DNA of 6,787 nucleotides from Pseudomonadota bacterium (GTDB taxonomy: Bacteria > Pseudomonadota > Gammaproteobacteria > Enterobacterales > Enterobacteriaceae), in NCBI GenBank assembly GCA_023425455.1, contig JAFACP010000276.1:1-6787 (forward strand), read 5' to 3'. Shown here one piece after another: positions 1-5,566 of the stretch. A model generated the notes under the pieces. The model worked only from the letters and a program-made list of their open reading frames with translations, did no database searches and had not been told where the DNA came from. The first letter of the stretch is position 1; each line of letters starts with the position of its first letter. The position numbers and the translations under genes were made by a program.

Positions 1-608
1 ATATCGCCGTCGTTGAGGATGATATTTACGGCGAGCTGGCGACGGAATACCCGCGCCCGCGCACCCTGCACTCCCTGGATATCGATGGCCGTGTACTGCT
101 GTGCAGCTCGTTTACCAAAACCGTGGCTCCCGGGCTTCGCGTCGGCTGGATTGTGCCGGGGCGCTATTACGACCGGGTGATGCACATGAAATATGCCGCC
201 GGCGGCTTTAACGTGCCGGGCACCCAGATGGCGGTGGCGGCCTTTATCCGCGACGGCCATTACCATCGTCACGTGCGCCGGATGCGCCAGATTTATCAGC
301 AGAATATGGCGACCTACACCTGCTGGGTGCGGCAATATTTCCCGGCGGAGATCTGCGTGACGCGCCCGCAGGGCAGTTTTCTGCTGTGGGTCGAGCTGCC
401 GGAGAAAGTGGACATGGTGTGCGTCAGCAAGCAGCTGTGCCGCCTGAAAATCCAGGCGGCGGCAGGCTCGCTGTTCTCGGCGTCCGGGAAGTACCGCAAC
501 TGCCTGCGGCTTAACGTCGCGCTGCCGCCAACGGACAAAAACCGCGAGGCGCTGAAAAAGATGGGCGAGGCGATCCACATGGCGATGGAAACGTCGCAGA
601 CCCGGTAA
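1..608 (+). CDS. MocR/PdxR-type GntR-family regulator, C-terminal aminotransferase-like domain (5' end outside window)
   Basis: The frame is open from the first base and ends at TAA 606-608, giving 201 visible residues. They form the large and C-terminal part of a fold-type I PLP enzyme domain. EDDIY at 15-29 supplies the Asp and Tyr that contact the pyridine ring. SSFTKT has the Schiff-base Lys at codon 117-119, followed by APGLRVGW with the phosphate-binding Arg at 138-140. PQGSFLLWVELP and the late NCLRLN, whose Arg (507-509) would bind a substrate carboxylate, complete the domain. SLFSASGKYRNCLRLN near the end is characteristic of MocR regulators, in which an N-terminal winged-helix domain is fused to a domain that binds PLP or an amino-acid adduct. 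The DNA-binding half lies outside the window, so a free-standing aminotransferase cannot be excluded. It may correspond to E. coli yjiR, but I cannot confirm that. It converges on foxA, and its stop codon lies inside a hairpin. Confidence 0.85.
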   Translation, partial: IAVVEDDIYGELATEYPRPRTLHSLDIDGRVLLCSSFTKTVAPGLRVGWIVPGRYYDRVMHMKYAAGGFNVPGTQMAVAAFIRDGHYHRHVRRMRQIYQQNMATYTCWVRQYFPAEICVTRPQGSFLLWVELPEKVDMVCVSKQLCRLKIQAAAGSLFSASGKYRNCLRLNVALPPTDKNREALKKMGEAIHMAMETSQTR

Positions 609-624
609 GTCAGTCGCTTACCGG
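602..624. terminator. Stop-codon hairpin between converging genes, candidate shared terminator
   Basis: CCGGTAAG (602-609) and CTTACCGG (617-624) form a perfect 8-bp stem with a 7-base loop. The stem includes the TAA stop of the MocR-type gene and lies 15 bases past the foxA stop on the other strand. No T-run follows on either strand, so it is at best a weak intrinsic terminator or an end-protecting structure. An alternative pairing of ACCCGG (600-605) with CCGGGT (626-631) competes with it. Confidence 0.4.
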
Positions 625-638
625 ACCGGGTGGCGCAC

Positions 639-2729
639 TTAAAACGTCCACGACACGCTGCCGACGATGCTGCGCTCCGCGCCAAAATAGCAGTAGGAGA
701 GCGAGTTACACGCCGCCACGTAGCGCTTGTCCGTCAGGTTATTGACGTTGAGCTGCGCGCTGACGCCGGTCAGACCGACCTGCGACAGATCGTAGCCCAC
801 CATCATATCCACCAGCGTATATGACGGCAGAGTATGGGTGTTCTGCCGGTCGCTGGTCACGCCGTTGACATAGCGCACGCCGGAGCCGACCGTCAGGCCG
901 TTCAGCGGGCCGCTTTTAAGGTCGTAGCTTACCCAGCCGCTGGCCATATTGCGCGGCGCATAGACGGCGCGCCTGCCCTGCTCTTCCGGGCTGCTCTTCT
1001 TGTAGCGGATATCGGTATAGGTATACGCCGCCTGCAGGCGCAGGCTGTCGGTCAGCTGTCCGACGGCCTCCAGCTCCACCCCTCTGGACTCGATTTCGCC
1101 GATGGAGCGATACGGATCGGTCGGCTCCTCCTTGGTGGCAATGTTCGTCTGGTTAATGCGGAACAGCGAGGCGCTGAACTGGCTGTTCATCCCCTCCGGT
1201 TCATATTTCACCCCCGCCTCCCACTGCTTGCCCTTCATCGGATCCAGAATAGTGCCCTGTTCATCGGCAAAGCTGGTCGGCGTAAAGGCGGTGGAGTAGC
1301 TGATATACGGCGCGACGCCGCTGTCGAACAGGTACAGCAAGGCCGCGCGGCTGCTGAAGTTGTTTTTATTCAGATCGCTGCGGGTGTGGTTGAAATTGTC
1401 GACATTCGACACGCTCACCTGGTCGTAACGCCCGCCGAGGGTCAGCCGCCAGCGGTCCCAGCCGATCTGATCCTGCAGGTAGTAGCCGGTCTGGCGCAGC
1501 TTGTGTTTTTCCTGACTGTAGCGGGTGATGTAGTCCGGTTTCGCCCCGTACACCGGATGGAAGGCGTCAATCGCCGGGAAGCCGCCGTAGTAGCCGGTCA
1601 CGTTGTTCGTCCGGTTCTGGTAGTCGATGCCGATCAGCACCCGGTGATTCAGCGCCCAGGTATCGAAGCTGCCGTCCAGCTGGTTATCGAGGGTGATGGC
1701 GTTCATCTTCTCGTCAGAGCCGGAGTAGCCGCGATTCAGCTCGCTGTCATTCAGCCAGCCTGCGGCATAAACCTGATTCAGCGTCACGCGGGTATGCAGA
1801 TAACGCAGGCTCTGGCGCACCGACCAGCCGCTGTCAAACAGGTGTTCAACGTTGTAGCCGACCATGTTTTCGCGGCGATCGTAGTTATCGTAATCGTCCT
1901 CGCCTTCAAAGAAGGTGTTGGCGATTTTCCTGCCGTCGTGTGGCACCACGGTGCCGTCATACGGCAGGCCGGAGTGGCTGCCACCTTCGGGATCGCGGTG
2001 CAGGTAGGCCATCAGCTCCAGACGCGTGTTGTCGGTGATGCGCCAGGTGAGGCTCGGCATCAGGGCGTAGCGCTCCTCTTTCAGCGGGCTGAACTGCGAA
2101 TCGGCGTAGCGGGTCATCCCGCTCAGGCGCGCCGCCACGCGGTCGTTATCGTCCAGCGGCCCGGTGAAATCAAACATCGCCCCGCGCTGATCGTTATTCC
2201 CGGCGAACAGTTTGATCTGCCCGCCGGGATCGAACGACGGTTTGCGCGAGGTGAGCGCCACAATTCCGCCCGGAGAAGAGCGGCCATACAGCACCGACGC
2301 CGGGCCGCGTACCACTTCGACCGAGTCGAGGAACCACGGGTCAACCACCAGCGAGCTGTGGGAGTTGGTGTCGCCCATCATCTTCAGACCGTCGAGGTAG
2401 ATGTTGTCCAGACTGCCGTCGGAGAAGCCGCGCAGCACGATGTAGTCGAAACGGTTGGAGGCGCCGATCTGGTTGCTGTAGACGCCCGGCGTGTAGCTTA
2501 CGGCCTGACGCACGCTGGTGGCCCCCTGCTGTGCAAATTGATCCCGGGTGATAATCGACACCGCCTGCGGGGTTTCGATATTCGGTGTTTCCAGCCGGGT
2601 TGCGCCGGACTGCATCTGCGAGGTGACCACCACGGTGTCGGGACGCTGCGCCTCCTGCGCCATTAACGGAAAAGCAACGCTACCGGTAACCCATCCCACC
2701 AGCAGCGCCAGACGTGATTTAGCAAACAT
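639..2729 (-). CDS. foxA: TonB-dependent hydroxamate-siderophore receptor, FoxA-like (ferrioxamine)
   Basis: This is an outer-membrane ligand-gated channel that imports an Fe(III)-siderophore using TonB-ExbBD energy. I chose ATG 2729 (696 aa) because GGGAGAG sits 4-5 bases upstream; an in-frame ATG at 2747 would give 702 aa with a weak ribosome site. Residues 1-24 form a Sec signal peptide (MFAKSRLALLVGW...LMA, cleaved before QE). The TonB box DTVVVT is at about 31-36. The plug spans about 45-165 and includes TPQAVSIITRDQ, VLRGF, DSVEVVRGPASVLYG and SPGGIVALTSRKP. A 22-strand barrel follows, ending in GSVSWTF with the terminal Phe typical of BAM substrates. The late NNLTDKRYVAAC...YCYFGAER, with its Cys pair, resembles the C-terminus of FhuA and FoxA. 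Length and overall pattern favour FoxA; FhuE- or FhuA-like specificity for another hydroxamate remains possible. A Fur-type site and an AraC-type gene lie directly upstream. Confidence 0.85.
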   Translation of the reverse strand: MFAKSRLALLVGWVTGSVAFPLMAQEAQRPDTVVVTSQMQSGATRLETPNIETPQAVSIITRDQFAQQGATSVRQAVSYTPGVYSNQIGASNRFDYIVLRGFSDGSLDNIYLDGLKMMGDTNSHSSLVVDPWFLDSVEVVRGPASVLYGRSSPGGIVALTSRKPSFDPGGQIKLFAGNNDQRGAMFDFTGPLDDNDRVAARLSGMTRYADSQFSPLKEERYALMPSLTWRITDNTRLELMAYLHRDPEGGSHSGLPYDGTVVPHDGRKIANTFFEGEDDYDNYDRRENMVGYNVEHLFDSGWSVRQSLRYLHTRVTLNQVYAAGWLNDSELNRGYSGSDEKMNAITLDNQLDGSFDTWALNHRVLIGIDYQNRTNNVTGYYGGFPAIDAFHPVYGAKPDYITRYSQEKHKLRQTGYYLQDQIGWDRWRLTLGGRYDQVSVSNVDNFNHTRSDLNKNNFSSRAALLYLFDSGVAPYISYSTAFTPTSFADEQGTILDPMKGKQWEAGVKYEPEGMNSQFSASLFRINQTNIATKEEPTDPYRSIGEIESRGVELEAVGQLTDSLRLQAAYTYTDIRYKKSSPEEQGRRAVYAPRNMASGWVSYDLKSGPLNGLTVGSGVRYVNGVTSDRQNTHTLPSYTLVDMMVGYDLSQVGLTGVSAQLNVNNLTDKRYVAACNSLSYCYFGAERSIVGSVSWTF

Positions 2730-2732
2730 GAC

Positions 2733-2740
2733 TCTCTCCC
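2733..2740 (-). promoter_or_regulatory. Ribosome binding site deciding the foxA start
   Basis: The minus strand reads GGGAGAGA here, followed by GTC and ATG at 2729. This purine-rich site lies between the two possible starts (2747 and 2729). It can serve only the downstream one, which also gives the more normal signal peptide MFAKSRL. Confidence 0.7.
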
Positions 2741-2747
2741 AGAGCAT

Positions 2748-2774
2748 TTCTTATTGTTAATAAGAATTATTACC
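2748..2774 (-). promoter_or_regulatory. Overlapping Fur-type operators at the foxA promoter
   Basis: Two AT-rich palindromes overlap in otherwise GC-rich DNA. One is TTCTTATT-GTT-AATAAGAA (2748-2766), with perfect 8-bp arms. The other is TAATAA-GAA-TTATTA (2758-2772), with perfect 6-bp arms. The 19-mer at 2756-2774 matches the Fur consensus GATAATGATAATCATTATC at 14 of 19 positions on the plus strand. Overlapping hexamer arrays are typical of Fur sites. The position, 19-45 bases before the foxA ATG and covering the likely -10, would let Fe-Fur block transcription. Confidence 0.72.
2766..2771 (-). promoter_or_regulatory. Candidate foxA -10 element
   Basis: The minus strand reads AATAAT (five of six bases of TATAAT) inside the Fur-type site. 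It would place the transcript start near 2759 and a leader of about 30 bases before ATG 2729. The hexamer about 17 bases upstream (GCCGTT) is a poor -35, which fits a promoter that needs an activator. This was assigned by eye, and other AT-rich hexamers nearby are possible. Confidence 0.35.
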
Positions 2775-2794
2775 TTTTTGCTGCGGCAAACGGC

Positions 2795-2822
2795 TATGCG
2801 CATCGCCAGGTTACGTATGCGC
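2795..2822 (-). promoter_or_regulatory. Candidate AraC-family operator: 7-bp direct repeat, 21-bp period
   Basis: On the minus strand GCGCATA occurs twice (2822-2816 and 2801-2795), separated by 14 bases, so the period is exactly 21 bp, or two helical turns. AraC-family proteins commonly bind direct repeats on one helix face at about this spacing. The inner copy ends about four bases before the position expected for the foxA -35, where an activator would touch RNA polymerase. The regulator gene ends only 47 bases further upstream. The repeat is short, so the assignment is tentative. Confidence 0.4.
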
Positions 2823-2837
2823 GGTGCCAAACCGCGC
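2819..2837. terminator. Hairpin downstream of the AraC-family gene, without T-run
   Basis: GCGCGGT (2819-2825) and ACCGCGC (2831-2837) form a perfect 7-bp stem with a 5-base loop, 32 bases past the regulator's stop codon. On the minus strand it is followed by ATACGTAACC, so it lacks the T-run of an intrinsic terminator. It overlaps the outer copy of the 21-bp-period repeat. It may slow read-through into foxA or have no role. Confidence 0.3.
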
Positions 2838-2868
2838 GCCCTGCCTTCGCGCAACGGGGAAAAAGGGG

Positions 2869-3828
2869 TTAGCGCGGTTTTCGCACCTCGCCCGGCGAGA
2901 GGCCGTAGCGGCGACGAAACGCCGTGGAGAAGTTGGTGGCGTGCTGGTAGCCGCACATCCACGCCGCCTGCTGCACGCTGTGGCCCTCCAGCAGATAACG
3001 GCGCGCCAGCGCCAGGCGACAGTCCCGCAGGTAATCAAACAGGGTACAGCCGTAGCGGCGGCGAAATTTGCTGCGCAGGCTGCTCTGACTCATCGCCGCA
3101 ACCGCCGCCAGCTGCGCGAGGGTAAAATCCTGCTCCGGCGACTGTTCCAGCAGGCTTCGCACGCGCTCCAGACGCGCGTGCTCCGGCCGGGACGGGGCGT
3201 TTTGCTGGCACTGGCTGAGGCCCTGGCCCAGCAGCTGGTACATCACCCCTTCCAGCAGCAGCTTGCGTGACAGCGCGCATTGCCCCTGCTGCTGCGCGTG
3301 GGCAATGCCGGAGAGCAAAAAGCCCGGCACCTGCCAGACAACGGTGGGCGAATTGAGGCTCTGCCACTGCCGGAGCAAGGATTCCAGCAGGCTCTCGCGC
3401 CGGGCGTCGTCAGGGTAGACGCCAAAGGAGAGCGTTTTCAGGGTGCTGTCGGCATCGTGACGGGCGTTCATCACCTGCTCCTCGCTCAGCCGGGAGCTGA
3501 ACGCCATTCCCGGGCGCACCACGTACTCGCGGCCGTTGAGGGTCAGCGTGACGCACCCTTCCAGCACCACCAGCATATACAGCGGACTGCTGTGGCGGGA
3601 GGTGGTTTCATAGGGCTGCAGAACGCGCACGTCCGAGTGGGTCAACGAAATGCCCGACGACAGCGTCATCTCCTCGACATCGCCGTGCAGCACCGGGCTG
3701 CCAATGGCCCCGGCATCCTGAAGCTGCGGAAAGCGGTAGTCGATACCGTAACGCTCGCCGAAGCCGATAAAGTCTTCAACGCAGAAGAGGCGTCCGCCGG
3801 AGGTGCGGGCGCGGGCTGAGTAGGTCAT
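2869..3828 (-). CDS. AraC-family transcriptional regulator (PchR/YbtA-like), probable activator of foxA
   Basis: A 319-residue cytoplasmic protein with the usual AraC-family two-part plan. The N-terminal half (to about 215) contains a cupin-like ligand-binding stretch: HSSPLYMLVVLEGCVTLTLNG at about 79-99, then REYVVRPGMAFSS. The C-terminal half (about 218-319) is the AraC DNA-binding domain. Its first helix-turn-helix is at about 236-257 (FTLAQLAAVAAMSQSSLRSKFRRRYG). The second is at about 284-305, followed by the signature GYQHATNFSTAFRRRYGLSP (293-312). Relatives PchR and YbtA activate siderophore genes when they sense an iron-siderophore complex. The position directly upstream of foxA on the same strand suggests the same job with a hydroxamate ligand; this is inference. 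The only plausible start is ATG 3828, yet the preceding bases (CACCACT) hold no clear ribosome site, so initiation is probably weak. A Fur-like site lies 27-45 bases before the start. Confidence 0.88.
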   Translation of the reverse strand: MTYSARARTSGGRLFCVEDFIGFGERYGIDYRFPQLQDAGAIGSPVLHGDVEEMTLSSGISLTHSDVRVLQPYETTSRHSSPLYMLVVLEGCVTLTLNGREYVVRPGMAFSSRLSEEQVMNARHDADSTLKTLSFGVYPDDARRESLLESLLRQWQSLNSPTVVWQVPGFLLSGIAHAQQQGQCALSRKLLLEGVMYQLLGQGLSQCQQNAPSRPEHARLERVRSLLEQSPEQDFTLAQLAAVAAMSQSSLRSKFRRRYGCTLFDYLRDCRLALARRYLLEGHSVQQAAWMCGYQHATNFSTAFRRRYGLSPGEVRKPR

Positions 3829-3854
3829 AGTGGTGTTTGCGTCAGTACGGGAAT

Positions 3855-3873
3855 GAGAAACATTACCATTACG
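3855..3873 (-). promoter_or_regulatory. Weak Fur-like site before the AraC-family gene
   Basis: The minus strand reads TAATGGTAATGTTTCTC (3871-3855). It matches 13 of the 17 positions TAATGATAATCATTATC of the Fur consensus. It lies in the 86-base gap after roxA, 27 bases upstream of the regulator's ATG. Iron control of the regulator would match that proposed for foxA. It is weaker than the foxA site and one central half is degenerate. Confidence 0.4.
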
Positions 3874-3902
3874 GCGACGTAAAGGCTACGCCGCCGCCAG
3901 AC

Positions 3903-3924
3903 CGACGCCCGACGTCAGGCGTCG
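3903..3924 (-). terminator. Hairpin spanning the roxA stop codon
   Basis: CGACGCC (3903-3909) and GGCGTCG (3918-3924) form a perfect 7-bp stem around an 8-base loop that contains the roxA stop (TCA 3915-3917 on the plus strand). No T-run follows on the minus strand, so some read-through toward the AraC-family gene seems possible. Confidence 0.35.
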
Positions 3925-5036
3925 AAGTACCAGTATCCCTGGTTGATAAGCCCGGTCAGCTGGTCAATAAACGCCGGGTTATTGAGGGCCTCACCGAATT
4001 CAGCCTGACTGAGTTCGCTATAACGGCACAGCGCGTCTGCCGCGGTCGCATCTACCGTCTCCAGCAGTTCGCTGTTGATAAAGACGCTGCCGTTGACATT
4101 CAGCACCCGCAGCCCGCTGAGGCGGGTGAGCGTCTCACCGCCCTGCAGCGCGTCCAGCACCTCCTCCGGCGCATACGGCGGCTCGGCGGCGGCGATATCC
4201 AGCTCATGACGCGGCGTGGAGACAAAGCTGCCAAACCATTTCGTGAAGTCGTCCGGGCTGCCGATCATGTCGATCATCATCTGACGAATACGCTCAAGCT
4301 CGTCGTGCTCCACCCGCCCCGGATGTTCGCGACAGGTCAGATCCGGATCGCTGTAGTGCTCGCCGCCCAGATCGTTTTCCAGCGCGTAATCGGCGAAGCT
4401 GCTGATCAGATCGCGGCCATTTGGCCCGCGAAAGCCCACGGAGTAGTTGAGCGCGGTTTGATGGGTGAAGCCGTCGTGCGGGAAGCCAGGCGGAATGTAG
4501 AGGATATCGCCCGGCGCCAGATCTTCGTCAATGATCGGCTCGAAGGGATCGACATGCAGCAGCGCCGGGTGTGGGCAGAACTGACGCATGGGCAGCTTGT
4601 CACCCACGCGCCAGCGACGGCTGCCCATGCCCTGAATGATAAACACATCGTACTGATCGATATGCGGGCCTACGCCGCCGCCCGGCACCGAGAAGGAGAT
4701 CATCAGGTCATCAAGACGCCAGTCCGGCAGCACGCGGAACGGGCGCACCAGCTCCGCCGCCGGCATATGCCAGTGGTTCACCGCCTGCGCCAGCAGCGAC
4801 CAGCCGGTTTCGCCCAGCCCGTCGAAGTGCTCGAACGGACCATTGCTGGCCTGCCACTTGCCCCCGATGTGGCTCACCAGGCGGCTATCCACTTCCGGCT
4901 CCATCGCCAGCCCGGCCAGCTCGTCCGGGGTGATGGGGTCGACAAAATTCGGCAAGGCATTTTTGAGGACAACAGGTTTTTTTTGCCAGTATTTTTCGAG
5001 AAATTCCGGCCAGTTCAGGTTCAGTTGGTACGCCAT
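3915..5036 (-). CDS. roxA: 50S ribosomal protein L16 arginine 3-hydroxylase RoxA (YcfD)
   Basis: A JmjC-type 2-oxoglutarate/Fe(II) oxygenase that hydroxylates an arginine (Arg81 in E. coli) of ribosomal protein L16. The 373-residue length equals that of the E. coli protein. The iron-binding triad falls at the expected positions: H125 and D127 in GPHIDQYDVF, and H187 in IPPGFPHDG. R140 in GMGSRRWRVG is the known 2-oxoglutarate-binding arginine. The jelly-roll core covers about 90-205. A helical dimerisation segment and a C-terminal winged-helix-like domain follow, ending in LINQGYWYFDA. ATG 5036 gives the canonical N-terminus MAYQLNLNWPEFLEKYW; GGGGCT a few bases upstream is only a modest ribosome site. 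A run of eight A at codons 18-20 is a possible slippage point. The gene is read toward the AraC-family gene with an 86-base gap, but the functions look unrelated. In E. coli it lies next to phoQ; no phoPQ is visible here. Confidence 0.96.
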   Translation of the reverse strand: MAYQLNLNWPEFLEKYWQKKPVVLKNALPNFVDPITPDELAGLAMEPEVDSRLVSHIGGKWQASNGPFEHFDGLGETGWSLLAQAVNHWHMPAAELVRPFRVLPDWRLDDLMISFSVPGGGVGPHIDQYDVFIIQGMGSRRWRVGDKLPMRQFCPHPALLHVDPFEPIIDEDLAPGDILYIPPGFPHDGFTHQTALNYSVGFRGPNGRDLISSFADYALENDLGGEHYSDPDLTCREHPGRVEHDELERIRQMMIDMIGSPDDFTKWFGSFVSTPRHELDIAAAEPPYAPEEVLDALQGGETLTRLSGLRVLNVNGSVFINSELLETVDATAADALCRYSELSQAEFGEALNNPAFIDQLTGLINQGYWYFDA

Positions 5037-5103
5037 GGGTAGCCCCGGTAAGAAGGTAAACAGGCGCGATTATGAAAGAGGCGGCGGCAGGCTGCTTTGT
5101 CGT

Positions 5104-5187
5104 GGGTCAAACGGCGATAAAAAGCCCCCGCCGTTCAGCCTTTCGCATGACCCGCCCCGGCGGTTTCAGGCTTTATGGTGACCGCCA
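5104..5187 (-). other. Structured intergenic region with mutually exclusive stem-loops, attenuator- or sRNA-terminator-like
   Basis: On the minus strand AAAGCC (5174-5169) and CCGCC (5163-5159 side) can pair with GGCGG (5132-5128) and GGCTTT (5126-5121). This gives a long stem followed by T-rich TTTAT, which is terminator-like. Competing pairings exist: AGCCT (near 5172-5168) with AGGCT (near 5142-5138), and AACGGCG (5135-5129) with CGCCGTT (5116-5110), the latter burying the T-run in a loop. GGGTCA (5104-5109) and TGACCC (5148-5153) also match. The whole lies in the 193-base gap upstream of roxA (ATG 5036) and the divergent SH3 gene (ATG 5230). No convincing promoter was found for either gene here. 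Confidence 0.35.
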
Positions 5188-5215
5188 GAGTCGGCGCAGC
5201 CGCCAGAATTAGGCT

Positions 5216-5227
5216 AAGAGAGACAGG
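5216..5227 (+). promoter_or_regulatory. Ribosome binding site of the SH3-like gene
   Basis: The purine-rich AAGAGAGACAGG ends two bases before ATG 5230. It supports that start over the in-frame ATG 5242, whose upstream GGCCCGGG is a poorer site, although both remain possible. Confidence 0.5.
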
Positions 5228-5229
5228 TT

Positions 5230-5538
5230 ATGAGGCCCGGGATGAACGAGTTCACTGAACGACCGGCCAGCGGCTGCATAAAGACCCTGAGCGGAGTCTG
5301 TACGCGCAAAGATAATCCGTCGCTGTTCTCGCCCGTGGCGCAGACGCTGCCCGCCGGGTGCCGGGTGACGGTTCAGGCCGCGGTGGTGGGTGATGCGATA
5401 GAGGGCAACGCTCACTGGTATCGCACGGATGAGGATACCTTTATCTGGGAGGGAGCCTGCACGCGGCTTGATCCGTACCCTGACTTCCCGGAAAGCACCC
5501 GGGTCAACTGGATGGCGGTAGTGTTTGAGGTGCGATAG
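5230..5538 (+). CDS. Small bacterial SH3-like domain protein, function unknown
   Basis: A 102-residue protein with no signal peptide or membrane segment, so probably cytoplasmic. The core resembles bacterial SH3 domains: SGVCTRKDNPSLFSPVAQTLPAGCRVTVQAAVVGD (about 21-55), then GNAHWYRTDEDTFIWEGA (59-76). The pattern is a hydrophobic strand, a loop, PAG before a strand, GN.HWY, and an aromatic-Trp pair near the end. Such domains usually sit in larger cell-wall or peptidase proteins and bind peptides; here it stands alone. Cysteines are at 16, 24, 44 and 77. ATG 5230 is preferred for its purine-rich upstream site; ATG 5242 (98 aa, MNEFTERPASG) is the alternative. It is divergent from roxA and converges on the ClpP paralogue, with its stop codon inside their shared hairpin. 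I do not recognise a named gene, and the fold is inferred by eye. Confidence 0.72.
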   Translation: MRPGMNEFTERPASGCIKTLSGVCTRKDNPSLFSPVAQTLPAGCRVTVQAAVVGDAIEGNAHWYRTDEDTFIWEGACTRLDPYPDFPESTRVNWMAVVFEVR

Positions 5539-5559
5539 CGCCCGCTGTCGGGCGCTATC
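5534..5559. terminator. Strong shared hairpin between converging SH3-like and ClpP-like genes
   Basis: GATAGCGCCCG (5534-5544) and CGGGCGCTATC (5549-5559) form a perfect 11-bp, mostly G-C stem with the tetraloop CTGT. The TAG stop of the SH3-like gene (5536-5538) is part of the stem, and the ClpP paralogue's stop is 8 bases away on the other strand. The symmetry suits termination from both sides, although neither strand has a proper T-run. Confidence 0.65.
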
Positions 5560-5566
5560 ATCTGGC

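Noticed and set aside
834..2666. Long plus-strand open frame of 610 codons opposite foxA
   Set aside because: It is the antisense of a well-supported receptor. The translation is low-complexity and rich in Ala, Val, Arg, His and Gln, as expected from GC-rich antisense frames, with no recognisable motif.
639..2747. Longer foxA form starting at ATG 2747 (702 aa)
   Set aside because: GGGAGAG lies just before the inner ATG 2729, and the extra MLWERV precedes a normal signal peptide. The longer form is still possible if family members share it.
3280..3819. Plus-strand open frame opposite the AraC-family gene
   Set aside because: It is a mirror of a gene with a full AraC signature, and the product shows no motif.
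3837..5042. Plus-strand open frame of 401 codons opposite roxA
   Set aside because: It covers a complete, canonical roxA on the other strand and has the same antisense composition bias, with no domain or ribosome site.
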